Below are positions 1 to 12,010 of a DNA stretch of 64,000 nt, piece by piece. Each line of letters starts with the position of its first letter. Position 1 is the first letter of the stretch. The translations under genes and the position numbers were made by a program. This stretch comes from Calvatia gigantea (taxonomy: Eukaryota > Basidiomycota > Agaricomycetes > Agaricales > Lycoperdaceae). Under the pieces are notes generated by a model. That model made no database searches. It worked only from the letters and a program-made list of their open reading frames with translations, and was not told the DNA's origin. The stretch spans positions 1 to 64,000 of the forward strand of contig JACAAK010000015.1 of NCBI GenBank assembly GCA_025093985.1. Reading direction: 5' to 3'.

Positions 1-2
1 AG

Positions 3-1217
3 TACATCAAAGGATGTCAAAATTGCCAACGAAATAAGCCACGCAAGACACCTTTAAAGACACCTCTGCACCCGCTTCCCATCCCCGACGGCCCATGGGA
101 AGAAGTGAGCATCGACCTCATTGGGCCTCTACCCGAATCAGAAGGAAAAGATGCTATCCTAGTCATTGTCGACCAGTTCTCAAAAATGATACGACTCATA
201 GCGACAAGGACGGATGTTTCCTCAAAAGAACTAGCACAGCACTACCGAGATGAAATATGGAAGCTACATGGAATGCCGAGGAAAGTCCTCAGTGACCGAG
301 GACCACAGTTTGCGTCCGAATTCACCGGCGAACTATTCAAAGGACTAGGGATAGAACGAAACCTATCAACGGCCTATCACCCACAGACCGACGGGCAAAC
401 AGAAAGGATCAACAGAGAAGTCGAAACATACCTGAGGATATACTGCAACTATGACCAAAACGACTGGGCGAAGTGGCTGTCCATGGCCGAATTCCAATAC
501 AACGACAAGAAACACACCGGCACTCAGATGACACCATTCTACCTGAACTACGGAAGACACCCCTGGAAAGGAAAGGAAAGCGGAATAACGAACAACCCTA
601 GCAGCACGGAGTTCCTAAAACAACTCCAGAATGCGAGAGACAATGCCACTTCCGCACTACAGTCATACCAAGAAAAGATGAAACGAACACACGATAACAG
701 CAAGATGAACACAAGGACATATCAGATCAACGATGAAGTATGGTTAGAAAACACCAACATCCATACCAATCAGTCATCAAAGAAGCTAGGTCAAAAAAGG
801 TATGGGCCTTTCCGAATTAAGGAAAAAATAGGGGAAGTGGCATATCGGCTGGCGATACCAGAAGGATGGGCCATCCATGATGTGTTCAACGAACAACTGC
901 TAACACCGGCGCAAAAGACATCATTCCACATCCAGAAAGAGGCACCAGCGCCCGAACCAATGATCATCAACAACGAGGAAGAATACGAAGTAGAAGAAGT
1001 CCGAGGAAAACGACGAAGAGGAAGGGGATATCAATTCCTCATACACTGGAAAGGATACAGCAACGAAGAAGATACGTGGACAGCGGAGTCAAACCTACAA
1101 AACGCCCAAGACGCGATAGCGGAATACCACAAAAGGCATCCGGAGGATACCTATAAAAAGGGGGGCAAGAAATCCAAAAAAACATCAGTCAAGTCAAACC
1201 CCAGACAAAGATACTAG
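3..1217 (+). CDS. pol: Pol C-terminus: integrase with chromodomain (copy A, 5' partial)
   Basis: The reading frame is open from the window edge to TAG at 1,217. It begins at the two cysteines of the integrase HHCC zinc-binding domain (GCQNC). The retroviral-type integrase core follows, with the first aspartate in SIDLIGPLP, the second in LSDRGPQF and the glutamate in TDGQTERINREVE, so the DDE catalytic triad is present. The C-terminal domain holds a chromodomain (YEVEEV, then FLIHWKGYSNEEDTWTAE), typical of chromoviruses, in which it directs integration to marked chromatin. The end of the protein is lysine-rich. Copy C encodes the same region but has TGA stops where A keeps sense codons, so A is the reference copy here. 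Protease, reverse transcriptase and RNase H lie upstream of the window. Confidence 0.93.
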   Translation, partial: YIKGCQNCQRNKPRKTPLKTPLHPLPIPDGPWEEVSIDLIGPLPESEGKDAILVIVDQFSKMIRLIATRTDVSSKELAQHYRDEIWKLHGMPRKVLSDRGPQFASEFTGELFKGLGIERNLSTAYHPQTDGQTERINREVETYLRIYCNYDQNDWAKWLSMAEFQYNDKKHTGTQMTPFYLNYGRHPWKGKESGITNNPSSTEFLKQLQNARDNATSALQSYQEKMKRTHDNSKMNTRTYQINDEVWLENTNIHTNQSSKKLGQKRYGPFRIKEKIGEVAYRLAIPEGWAIHDVFNEQLLTPAQKTSFHIQKEAPAPEPMIINNEEEYEVEEVRGKRRRGRGYQFLIHWKGYSNEEDTWTAESNLQNAQDAIAEYHKRHPEDTYKKGGKKSKKTSVKSNPRQRY

Positions 1218-1223
1218 CCAAAC

Positions 1224-2210
1224 ATGCCCTCCCAAGCCAACCGTATCTCTATCAGCTCTCTCGTCCACCCCAACCCAACCACAATTTCCTCAGTCCCTCT
1301 CCCAAAGCCAGGCAATAGTCAAGCACCTGCACCCCAAGGCACCCGCTACAACCTCGCAACCACCCCGTCCCCAGCACAAGGACTCCTTGAGACCCTCCTC
1401 AAAGATGTCAACAAAGCCACAAACAATGAAGTAGAAACAATCACGGCCCAGAACAAACGACTCGCAGTAAACCGCCACATCACCCTCGCTACCGCTTGCA
1501 TCACTTTCGCGGACATGTACGCCGGGTTCGCCAACGCATCGTCCTCCACTAGCCAGCACATTCCCGCCATCTTCCGCGCATTAGAATTATCCACCCTCAC
1601 ACCTAGCGAACAGAATCGAGTTCACAGCCTCCAGAACCGTGTTGACCTCGCTCTAGAGGTTTTCAACCACCTCGATATCGCCGACATCTTCCTAGAACTC
1701 GCAGACGTCGCTATGAACCTGCTAGGACGTGACAAGACCACAGAAGACCCAGACATTGATCAACTCGTTACGCGCATCAGAATCACTCTTGCTGACCTAC
1801 ACACCACCATTCGTTCCCCACCAACCAAACGAGCAGACACGCCCATGGACGAAGAAACCACCGTCTCAATGAAGGAAGAAGTCAATGCACTCCGACGATT
1901 CATAAAGACCATCACCCCACCACAGATCGTATCGGTTTTTCTTCCACCAACAAGATTCCGCAGTGTACTACCAGGCCAAGAAAAGGACCAACATTATTGG
2001 AACGCGATAGTCAAGAGCTATTGGGACAACTCAACCATCACCGAGTTCCCCTTCAACGGAGTCCCAGTCCCTATCCGTCAAGATGGCCGCAGCCACTTGC
2101 CCGTCTTCTTCGCACGCTCCAACGAAGGAAAGTACCTCATCGGAGCCACCAAGAAAGCCCTCGCCACAGCCGTAGTCAATGGAGAGTTCGACGAACTTCC
2201 TGAGGCATGA
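1224..2210 (+). CDS. Third ORF of the retrotransposon, unknown function (copy A)
   Basis: A 328-residue protein starts six bases after the integrase stop, so termination-reinitiation coupling or a subgenomic message is plausible. It has no signal peptide, no clear membrane segment and no motif I recognise. The first 60 residues are rich in Pro, Ser and Thr; the middle (about 60-190) is likely helical; the last 90 residues are the best conserved, with a VSVFLPP stretch, a GQEKDQHYW block and a C-terminal GEFDELPEA. Full-length homologues occur at the same place in copy C (12,011-12,997), and a 5' portion in copy B (3,267-2,538, minus). Retention in all three copies suggests an element-encoded function. 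It could be an accessory or env-position protein, but nothing points to an envelope. Confidence 0.8.
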   Translation: MPSQANRISISSLVHPNPTTISSVPLPKPGNSQAPAPQGTRYNLATTPSPAQGLLETLLKDVNKATNNEVETITAQNKRLAVNRHITLATACITFADMYAGFANASSSTSQHIPAIFRALELSTLTPSEQNRVHSLQNRVDLALEVFNHLDIADIFLELADVAMNLLGRDKTTEDPDIDQLVTRIRITLADLHTTIRSPPTKRADTPMDEETTVSMKEEVNALRRFIKTITPPQIVSVFLPPTRFRSVLPGQEKDQHYWNAIVKSYWDNSTITEFPFNGVPVPIRQDGRSHLPVFFARSNEGKYLIGATKKALATAVVNGEFDELPEA

Positions 2211-2228
2211 AGTCTAATCGGAGGGTAT

Positions 2229-2537
2229 TGTTATGAGTTTCCACCGATCATAACGAGTTCCATGCTATTCTGCATTTCTAATTATCTGTGTACCTGTTTC
2301 AGCTATTTTAGTCCAGCGTTCCCCGAAAGATATGACTCATACTAACTACTACGCCTTGACTGGACGTTTCACGTAGTTACTCCATCCGTTCAACCGGATA
2401 AGCCTTAGATGTATTTAAGCGTACATACACCCTGTTGTATTCGGTACGCTTAACCACCTTTGTTCTCTTTCCCTTACTCGCCCTCAAGACTTAGCCAGAG
2501 CTGCAACCTGAGGTCTAAACCGACTAAGGTCGTAACA
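2229..2537 (+). repeat. 3' LTR of copy A (309 bp)
   Basis: It begins TGTTATGAGT and ends GGTCGTAACA, with the same 309-bp length as both LTRs of copy C, and is preceded by the purine tract ggaggg that is probably the plus-strand primer site. It retains the sequence gcgtac where one C-element LTR has tgtac and the other has catac, so it is a good reference for CpG losses in C. Confidence 0.93.
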
Positions 2538-3267
2538 TGGGTGGGAGAAAAACTGATACGAGTTGTGGTGGAGTAATGGTTTTTATGAAGTGATGGAGAG
2601 AGTTGACTTCTTCCTTTATGGAGACAGTAGTTTCCTCATCCATGGGTGTGTCAGCTTGGGTCAGTGGTGTGGGGTTGATTGTATTGTGTAATTCGGAAAG
2701 GGTGCTGTGGATTCTGTCAATGAGGGTGTCGATTTCTGGGTCCTCAGTGGTCTTGTCATGTCTGAGCAGATTCATGGCTATGTTGGTGAGCTCCAGGAAT
2801 ATGTTGGCAATATCAAGGTGTTTGAATACTTCAAGCCTGAGGTCAATACAATTGTGGAGGCTGTGGATATGGTCTTGTTCATTGGGTGTGAGTGTGGATT
2901 GGTCTAGGGCTTGGAAGATGGCAGGAATGTGCTGATTGGTGGATGAGAATGCATTGGCAAATCCTGCATACATGTCAGCAAAGGTAATGCATGCAGTAGT
3001 ATGGGCAATGTGTTGATTGATGACTAACTGCTTGTTTTGGGCAGTGATGGTTTCTATCTCGCTGTTGGTAGCCTTGTCAACATCTTTTAGTAGGGATTCA
3101 AGAAGTCCTTGTGCTGGGGACAGTATAGTGGCAAAGTTGTAGCAAGTGTTTTGGGGTGTAGGTGCTTGGCCACTGCCTGGTTCTGGGAGGGGAATGGAAG
3201 AGATTGTGGTTGGGTTGGGGTGGACAAGAGAGTGGATGGTAATGTAGTTGGCTTGGGAGGAAGGCAT
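2538..3267 (-). pseudogene. Third ORF of copy B, cut by the insertion of copy A
   Basis: The ORF begins at an ATG at 3,267 (start MPSSQANYITI) and matches the third ORFs of A and C over about 243 residues, through to VSVFLPP. There copy A's LTR interrupts it, and the last ~80 residues lie beyond the left edge of the window. Apart from this truncation the frame is open, which is notable because the neighbouring pol of B has many stops. That may be chance, or it may mean this ORF has few CGA codons to lose. Confidence 0.85.
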
Positions 3268-3279
3268 ATCTGATTAGTT

Positions 3280-6200
3280 TCTTTGGCTAGGTGATGACTT
3301 TTTGGTTTTTCTGCCCCTCTTTTTATAGGTATCCTCTGGATGCCTCTTTTGGTAATCTGCTATTGCATCTTGAGCATTCATCAGGTTTGACTCCACTGTC
3401 CACATATCATCCTCATTGTCATATCCTTTCCAGTGTACTAGGAATTGATATCCCTGTCCCCATTTTCATCATCCTTAGATCTCTTCTACCTCATATTCTT
3501 CTTTATTATTGATGATCACTGGCTTGGGCGCTGGTAGTCTCTGCTGCCTCAGAAATGCCACTTTCTGCACCAGGGTTAGCAGATATTCATTAAACACATC
3601 ATGGATGGCCCATCCTTCTGGTAATGTGAGCCAATATGCTGCTTCTCCTATCTTTTCCTGGATTTGGAAAGGCCCATACCTTTTCTGGCCTAGCTTTTTT
3701 GATGGTTGATTGGTATGGATGTTTGCATTCTCTAGCCATACTTCATCACTGGCTTGATATTGCATTATGTGCAGCTTGCTGTTATTGTGGGTTTGTTTCA
3801 TCTTTTCTTGATATGATTGTAGTGCTGCCATGGAGTTGTCTCTTGCATTCTGTAGTTGTTTTAGGAACTCGGTGCTACTGGGGTTGTCTGTTGCTCCATG
3901 GTCTTTTCCTTTCCAGGAGTGTTGCCTGTAATTGAGGTAGAACAGTGTTTCCTGTGTTCTGCTATGTTTCTTGTTATTGTACTGAAATTCAGCCATGGGC
4001 AGCCAACTTGCCCAGTTGTCTTGTTCATAGTTGCAGTATAGGCAAAGGTATGTTTCAACTTCTCAATTGATTCATTCTGTTTGTCCATCTGTTTGGGGAT
4101 GATAGGCTATTAATAGGGTTCATTCTATTCCTAATCCCTTGAACAATTCTCCAGTGAATTCTGATGCAAACTGTAGTCCTTGGTTGCTAAGGACTTTCCA
4201 TGGTACCCCATGTAGCTTCCATATTTCATTCCTGTAAATTTGTGTGATTCCTTTCAAGGATACATCTGTTTTTGTTGGCATGAGTCATATCATTTTCATG
4301 AACCGGTTGACAACCACTAGGATGGCATCTTTTCCTTCTGATTCTGGTAGTGGCCTGATAAGATCGATGCTTATCTCTTCCCATGGCCCATTAGGTATTG
4401 GGAGCAGGTGTAGTGGCATTTTCAATGGTGTTATGCAAGGTTTGTTCCTTTGGCAGTTCTGATATCCTTTGATGTATTTCCTGGTGTTGTTTTGTATTGA
4501 TGGCCACCAGTAGTCTCTGCTGATTAGTTTGATCATCCTATGTTGTCCTGGGTGTCCCATGTCTGGTGCATCGTGGTATTGTTGTAGAATTTCTTTGTGA
4601 AGTGTGGGGTCTGGTGGCATGTACATGCTGGCTTTCCTGTAGATTATCCCATTGTGTTCTGTAATATCGGATTCTTTGTTTAGAAGTCCTGTGGTGATGT
4701 ATGTTTCTCTCCAGTGGTTTGCCTTCATCCAGTCCATGAATGTTGGTGTGATGAATAATTCTGCATGGAGTAGGATGGTTTCTTCAGGATCTCTTTCATT
4801 TTCTGGTTGGTCTTGTAGCCAACTTTCTCAGATTATGGTGATTAGTCTGTCATTCTCTACATCTGGCTCTTGGTGAATTCTGGATAGCAGGTCTGCTTTT
4901 GTGTTTGTCTTGCCTGGCACATGTCATAGCATGAAGTCATAGTCTTGTAATCTTAAGTACCATCTTGCTTGTCATCCATTGAGTTTTTGTGGTTCTCTGT
5001 AGTATTTGAGATTTTTGTGGTCAGTCCAGATTTCAAATTTCTCCTCTGCATCCAGTAAGTAGTGTCACCATTCTTTTAGGGCATGAATAATGGCCAGTAA
5101 TTTCTTGTCATAGATTTTGTAGTTTTGTTCTGCCAGGGAAAGTGTTCATGATGTGAATACAATTGGGTGCCATTTCTTGTCTTGTTCCTGTGATAGGACT
5201 CCTTCTAGTGTATAATTTGAGGTATCAACTTCTACTTGAAATTGCCCCTTCCTTTGTGGCAGCACCAAGGTGGGTTCTTCAGTGATTTGTTGTTTTAGTT
5301 TGCTGAATGCTGATTGGTGTTTTTGTTCCCAGTTCCATTTGGCAGCTCCTTTGAGCTGGTTGAGGGGGGCCACAATTTTACTGAAGTTCTTGATGAATCG
5401 GCAGTAGTAATTAGCAAAGCCTAGGAAGTATTCTACTCCCTTTTTGTTTTTGGGCTCAGGCCAGTCTTGTACTGCCTTGACTTTCTCCTCCTCCATTTCA
5501 ATGTGTCCATGTCCTATTTTTACTCCCAACATAGGAATTTCCTCAGCATCGAATATGCACTTTGTTTGTTTAAAGCAGAGATTGTATTCAGCTGCTCACA
5601 TCAAGAACCATATTGTTCTTTCTCTTAGCTGTTCCTTGGTATCCCCTGGGATTGCAAAGTTGTCTATATAGTTTACAATGTCTCCATTTTGCAGCAGGTC
5701 TTGGAAGATGCTTGTTATCATCCTAGAGAATGTTCCAAGCGAGTTGCTTAGCCCAAAGTACATTACAGTTGGTTCAAACAACCCTTTGTTGGTCAAAAAT
5801 GCTGCTTTCCATTTGTCTCCTTCCTTGATTCTGATGTTGTTGTATCCCCAAATGATGTCGAGTTTGTTGAAGTATTTTGCCTTTCCCAACTTGTCAATAA
5901 CTTCTCTGATTCTGGGCAGTGGCATTTTGTCTTTTACCACTACATTGTTTAGTCACCTGTAGTCCTGTATTAGCTGTTTCAAACCATCTTTCTTTGGTAT
6001 GAAGAAGGTGGGGGCTGCATATGGAGACTTTGATGGTCATATGCATCCTGACTTGAGGTTTTCCTTGATGAAGGCTTTGAGTTCATCCTGTTCCTTGATT
6101 GTCATGTTGTATGTTCCAGCACTTATTTCTTTGGGTACATCCTCAGTTAGAATTATTTCATGGTCCCATTCTGTTTATTGTGGTAGCTTATCAAAGGTTG

Positions 6201-6930
6201 TTTTGTTGAACAGATATGTGAACAGCTGAACATAGTCTAGTAGATCAGCTGGTTTGGTCAGGTCCGGTTCATCCTCTTCTTTCCATATATCTTCTATAAT
6301 GGCCATGCCTCAGATTTTTTGGGTGACCTGGATATTCTGGTGTGGGAAATGACAGTCTGGTGGGCATCGGGTGAATTTGATTTCTCCTTTTTTCCAGTCT
6401 ACTTTGGAGTTGTATTTGGTCAGCCAATCGTGTCCTAGGAATATTTCTGCTCTGTCTTGGAGTTGAACTACTAATACTTCGATCATTTCCTTGTGTTCCT
6501 TGATTTCCATTTCGATGGTGGCTGTTTCCATAACCTTTCCTCCTTGATTTGTTGTTCCATCAGTATTGAGGACTGTGATTTCTTGTTTTAATTTTTTCAT
6601 GGGGATTCATTCCTCATCTACAAGCTTTTTGCTGATGCTGCTGGTGGTGTATCCCGAATCAACAATGGTGTCAACCATGATTTCTTTCCTTGGAGTTTGA
6701 ATGATTCCCTTTAGGTTTAATTCACACTTTCATTTCTGAGGAATCATGTAGTATTTTTCTGATGTCCTAGATACAGGTTGTCTGACTTGCAAGGCAGTGC
6801 CTATTCAGAGTCTTCAGAAAAATCCTTCTGCTCTCCTGGGTTGGCTTCCTCTACTGCTCAGATTTGTACTTTCTTGGGTACAGTGCAAACCTTGGCAATA
6901 TGACCTGTTTTTCCACAGTTGTAACAGGTT
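3280..6930 (-). pseudogene. pol: Decayed gag end and pol of copy B
   Basis: Recognisable blocks in order on the minus strand are: the second CCHC knuckle, split exactly by copy C at 6,930; the protease region with HDWLTKYN near 6,440; RT with the catalytic motif degraded to YIDN (YMDD in copy C) near 5,660; RNase H near 5,250; the integrase zinc domain (GHPGQHRM, then YQNCQ) near 4,500; the integrase tail 3,996-3,475; and chromodomain traces down to 3,290. Many in-frame stops and lost arginine codons show that it is dead. Confidence 0.9.
6926..6930. other. Target-site duplication of copy C (left)
   Basis: The five bases aggtt directly precede the 5' LTR of C and occur again directly after its 3' LTR at 13,325-13,329. 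Removing C and one copy of aggtt restores an uninterrupted zinc-knuckle reading frame in copy B, which confirms the junctions. Confidence 0.95.
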
Positions 6931-7239
6931 TGTTATGAGGTTCCACCGATCATAACGCGTTCCGTACCATTCTACATTCCTAACTATCTGCGTGCCTGTT
7001 TCGGTTATTCTAGTCCAGTGTTCTCCGAAAGATATGACTCGTACCAACTACCACACCTTGACCGGACGTTTCATGTAGTTACTCCATCCATTCAACTGGA
7101 TGCTCCTTTCCGTATTTAAGTGTACATACACCCTACTGTATTCGGTACGCTTAACCACCTTCTGTTCTCTTTCCCTTATTCGCCCTCAAGACTTAGCCAG
7201 AGCTGCAACCTGAGGTCTAAACCAACTAAGGTCGTAACA
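6931..7239 (+). repeat. 5' LTR of copy C
   Basis: Starts TGTTATGAGG and ends GGTCGTAACA; 309 bp, equal in length to the 3' LTR. It differs from the 3' LTR at eight sites, nearly all CpG transitions. Confidence 0.96.
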
Positions 7240-7241
7240 TT

Positions 7242-7259
7242 TGGTTAAGCGTCACCACC
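7242..7259 (+). other. Putative primer-binding site of copy C
   Basis: The sequence TGGTTAAGC begins two bases after the 5' LTR and is conserved at the same place in copy B, as expected of a minus-strand primer site pairing with a tRNA 3' CCA end. I could not assign the priming tRNA by eye, and self-priming is not excluded. Confidence 0.5.
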
Positions 7260-7319
7260 TCACCTTGCAAAGATAGAGTTGGAAAAGACTCGAACCACGA
7301 CGAACCCAGGAGCCATTAT

Positions 7320-8468
7320 ATGAGCTCGAACCCCGACAAATACAGAGAACCCCAGCTCAAAGTCACAGACAACGAGCTCGAAACAGACAGCGAAACCGAC
7401 TCATCAGACGAAGAAGCAGAGAACCCTGAAGTACCTGCACCAGAAACGGTTGTAACAGACAACGAACCCGGAGATACCACGCAAGGAGTAAACCCAACAG
7501 GAGTAGAAGCAATTATATCAGAACTCTTCAATGAACTCGACATAGCAGAAGAACAATTAGGACAACCGGAGAACCAAGACACTGAAATAGAATCAGAATC
7601 GGGAAATTCAGAAATGACGGACAATACTGCACCCACCACAGCACCCAGCACAAAGGGACTCGTGCCCGACCCAGGGTTCTTCGATGGAACACGAACCAAA
7701 TTCGACGACTGGTGGAGAGCCATGACACTCTTCATGAAATTCAACAAAGTCATCACGGCAGATGATAAAGCCATAGCAGTTTTGGCCAGACTGAGGGGAG
7801 GAACAGCAGGAGCATATGCAGCAATGAAAGCACCACAAATCCTGGAAGGAGAAGACTCTGTAGACTGGAAGGTCTTTGCGGAAGAATTCAAACGAACCTT
7901 TTCAGACAATGCCATGAACGCGAAGGCGGAATGGCAGATTGAAAAATTCAAACAGGGGAATAGGAACATGGCCGACTACCTCATCGAATTTGAGGTATTG
8001 AAAAACAAGGCGAAAACTGACAACTGACACGCCATGTTCCTGTTGCGAAAAAACGCCTGACAAGATATTATCCACACCATCACAGGCTACCCTCCAGCCG
8101 CGCGACCCGACATGTACCCAGAATGGAAGGAGGCCATATTAGCAGTTGGACAAGGATACGAAGCATCCGAATACCGAGGAGATAAGAAAACTAACTCGGG
8201 AACTACTTATGGAGGAATGGGAGAACCCATGGAGATAGGAAGCAGGTGACATGTGTTCAATGCAAAAGGGGAACCCAAGTGCTACAACTGCGGGATATTC
8301 GGACACATGTCCAAAGACTGCAAAAAACCCAAAGGATTAACATGCTACAACTGCGGCAAAATCAGACACATAGCCAAAGCATGCACTGCACCAAAGAAAG
8401 CACAGATCCGAGCAATAGATAAAGCAAAACCAGAGGAACACCAGGATTTTTCCGGAGACTCTGAGTAG
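7320..8468 (+). pseudogene. gag: Gag of copy C with two CCHC knuckles and three internal TGA codons
   Basis: The start ATG at 7,320 (MSSNPDKYREP) is shared with copy B. An acidic N-terminus is followed by a capsid-like region around DPGFFDGTRTKFDDWW and two nucleocapsid knuckles, CYNCGIFGHMSKDC and CYNCGKIRHIAKAC. Nonsense codons are TGA at 8,025, 8,058 and 8,247; copy B has sense codons at the latter two positions, so they are recent lesions in C. The frame ends at TAG 8,466-8,468. A stop at this place is also present in copy B, so it is probably the genuine gag terminus, with pol in the -1 frame. Confidence 0.88.
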
Positions 8469-8469
8469 G

Positions 8470-11400
8470 CGCTACCTTGAGAGTCAAGAAACTTGTATCT
8501 AGGATATCAGAAGAATATTACACGATTCCTCAGAAACGAAAGCACAAACTAAACCTAAAAGGGAGAATCCAAACCCCGACAAAAAGGATAACAGTAAACA
8601 CTATAGTCGACTCGGGATGCACCACCAGCAGCATCAGCAAAAGACTGGTAGACGAAGAAAAAATCCCCACGGAAAAATTAGGACAAGAAATCACGGTACT
8701 TAATGTGGATGGCACGACAAACCAAGGGGGAAAGGTCACAGAAAAGGCAACTATACAGATGGAAATCGAAGGACACAAAGAGACAATTGAAGCATCGGTC
8801 GTACAACTCCAAGACAGAGCAGAAGTATTCCTAGGACACGACTGGCTCATCAAACACAACCCGGAAGTAAACTGGCGAACAGGAGAAATAAAGTTCAATT
8901 GATGCCCAAAGGACTGCAAAGTTCCACACCAAAGCATCCAGGTAACAGACAAAATCCGAAGCATGGCCACCACCGAGGACATATGGGAAGAGGAAGAAGA
9001 ACCTGACCCCACTGAACCATCAGACCTACTGGACTACATATGGCCATTCACACATTTATTCAACAAAACTACATTCGACAAGCTACCTGAACGAACAGAA
9101 TGGGACCATGAGATAATCCTAATGGAAGACGTACCCAAGGAAATCAATGCGGGAACTTACAACATGACGATCAAGGAACAAGACGAGCTCAAGACATTTG
9201 TTAAAGAAAACCTCGAATCAGGATGAATACGACCATCGAAATCACCATATGCCGCGCCCACCTTTTTCATCCCGAAAAAGGATGGCTCAAAACGACTCAT
9301 TCAAGATTACCGACAGTTGAATAATGTAGTCATCAAGGATAAAACACCGCTACCTCGGATCGGAGAGGTCATTGACAAATTAGGAAAAGCCAAATATTTC
9401 AACAAACTAGACATCATTTGGGGCTACAACAACGTCTGAATCAAAGAAGGAGACGAGTGGAAAGCAGCCTTCCTAACCAACGAAGGGCTATTCGAACCTA
9501 CAGTAATGTTCTTCGGTCTTAGTAATTCACCGGGAACGTTCTCAAGAATGATGGCGAGCATCTTCCGAGACCTGTTATGCGACGGAGATATAGTAAACTA
9601 TATGGACGACTTCGCAATTCCGGGAGACACCAAAGAGCAATTACGAGAACGAACAATCCGATTCCTAGAAAGAGCAGCCGAACACAACCTATGCTTCAAA
9701 TGATCCAAATGCATCTTCGACGCCGAAGAAATTCCAATGCTAGGAGTAACAGTAGGACACGGACGCATTGAAATGGAGGCCGAAAAGGTAAAATCGGTAT
9801 GAGAATGGCCTCAGCCGCACAACAAGAAAGAAATAGAAAGATTCCTTGGTTTTGCCAACTACTACCGCCAATTTATAAAAAACTTCAGCAAGATAGCAGC
9901 CCCATTGAACAAACTAAAAGGATCAGAGGAGTGGGAATGGAAAGAAGAACAACAATCTGCATTTGATGAACTAAAACAACGAATCACAGAAGAACCCACC
10001 CTAACACTACCCCAGAGGAAAGGTCAATTCCGGGTAGAAGTCGACGTATCAAACTATGCACTAGGGGGAGTACTCTCACAAGAACAAAATTTGAAATGGC
10101 ACCCAATCGCATTTACGTCCCGCACACTATCACCGGCAGAACGAAATTATGAAATCTATGACAAAGAACTATTGGCCATCATGCATGCACTAAAGGAATG
10201 GCAACACTACCTACTAGACGCAGAAGAGAAATTCGAAATCTGGACCGACCATGAAAACCTGAAATACTACAGAGAACCCCAAAAGCTAAATGGCCGACAA
10301 GCGAGATGGTACCTACGGTTACAAGACTACGACTTCACACTGCGCCACATACTGGGAAAAACAAATACAAAAGCGGACCTCCTCTCCAGAATCTACCAAG
10401 AGCCAGAACAGGAAGAAGAGAAACTAGTCACCATGATCCGAGACACTTGGCTAACAAACGAAAAAGACGACGAACCATCAGAAGGGACCATCTTACTCTG
10501 CGCCGAACTATTTATGGAACCCACCCTCAAGGAGCGAATCAAGACGAACAAGGGACGAGAAACGGCCATCATCCAAAAAATACGTGACCAAGACCCTGAC
10601 ATCACCGAACACAACGGAATAATCTACAAAAATGCCAGCATGTATGTACCACCCAAACCGACACTCAGAGAAGAAATACTACACCAGTACCATGACGCCC
10701 CTGATGCAGGGCACCCGGGACAACACCGAATGATCGAGTTGGTGACCAGAGATTACTGGTGGCCGGCAATCCAAACGGATGTTCAAAAGTACATCAGAGG
10801 ATGCCAGAGTTGCCAATGAAATAAGCCACGCAAGACACCTCTGAAGACACCTCTACACCCGCTCCCCATCCCCAACGGTCCATGGGAAGAAGTGAGCATC
10901 GACCTCATTGGGCCACTGCCCGAATCAGAGGGAAAGGACGCTATCCTGGTCATTGTCGACCGGTTCTCAAAAATGATACGACTCATAGCAACAAGGACGG
11001 ACATTTCCTCAAAAGAACTAGCACAGCACTACTGTGACGAAATATGGAAGCTACACAGAATACCGAGGAAAGTCCTTAGTGACCAAGGACCACAGTTTGC
11101 GTCCGAATTCACTGGTGAACTGTTCAAAGGACTAGGAATAGAACGAAACCTGTCAACGGCCTATCACCCACAGACCGACGGACAAACAGAAAGGATTAAC
11201 AGAGAAGTCGAAACATACCTGAGGATATACTGCAACTACGACCAAAACGACTGGGCAAAATGGCTACCCATGGCCGAATTCCAATACAACGACAAGAAGC
11301 ACACTGGCACTCAGATGACACCATTCTACCTAAACTACGGAAGACACCCCTGGAAAGGAAAGGAAAACGGAACGACGAACAACCCTAGCAGTACGGAGTT

Positions 11401-12004
11401 CCTAAAACAACTCCAAAATGCAAGAAACAATGCCACTTCTGCACTATGATCATATCAAGAAAAGATGAAACGGACACATGATAACAGCAAGATGAACATG
11501 AGGACATACCAGATCAACGATGAAGTATGGTTAGAAAACACCAACATCCATACCAATCAGTCATCAAAGAAGCTAGGCCAAAAAAGGTATGGACCTTTCC
11601 GAATCAAGGAAAAAATAGGGGAAGCGGCATATTGGCTGGCAATACCAGAAGGATGGGCCATCCACGATGTATTCAATGAACAGCTGCTAACCCCGGCACA
11701 GAAAACATCATTCCACATCCAGAAAGAAGCACCAGCGCCCGAGCCAATGATCATCAACAATGAAGAAGAATACGAAGTAGAAGAAGTCCAAGGAAAACGA
11801 CGAAAAGGAAGGGGATATCAATTCCTTATACACTGGAAAGGATATAGCAACGAAGAAGATACGTGGACAGCGGAGTCAAACTTGCAAAACGCCCGAGATG
11901 CGATAGCGGAGTACCACAAAAGGCATCCAGAGGATACCTATAAAAAGGGGGGCAAGAAACCCAGAAAAACATCAGCCAAGTCAACCCCCAGACAAAGATA
12001 CTAG
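8470..12004 (+). pseudogene. pol: Pol of copy C (protease, RT, RNase H, integrase, chromodomain) with seven TGA codons
   Basis: Protease has the active-site triad DSG in IVDSGCTT near 8,610 and HDWL near 8,840. RT has the fingers motif KDGSKR and catalytic YMDD in VNYMDDFAIPGD near 9,600. RNase H shows FRVEVDVSNYALGG and WTDHENL. Integrase has the HHCC domain (GHPGQHRM, GCQSC), the DDE core and a chromodomain (HWKGYSNEEDTW). In-frame TGA codons lie at 8,900, 9,224, 9,437, 9,701, 9,800, 10,817 and 11,447. Copy A has CGA where C has TGA at 10,817, so at least that stop is a CpG transition. Catalytic residues are otherwise intact, so C looks recently disabled. Confidence 0.92.
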
Positions 12005-12010
12005 CCAAAC

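Larger units (their letters stand above)
1..2537 (+). mobile_element. Chromodomain Ty3/gypsy LTR retrotransposon, copy A (5' part outside window)
   Basis: This is the 3' part of a Ty3/gypsy element in the order integrase, chromodomain, third ORF, 3' LTR. It is very similar to copy C (6,931-13,324). The LTR starts TGTTATGA and ends GTCGTAACA at 2,537. The sequence then continues directly into the third ORF of the older minus-strand copy B, so A inserted into B. The candidate target-site duplication is the five bases tgggt after the LTR; the left flank is outside the window, so this cannot be confirmed. The two ORFs visible here are uninterrupted, so A is the best-preserved copy in the window. 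Confidence 0.95.
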
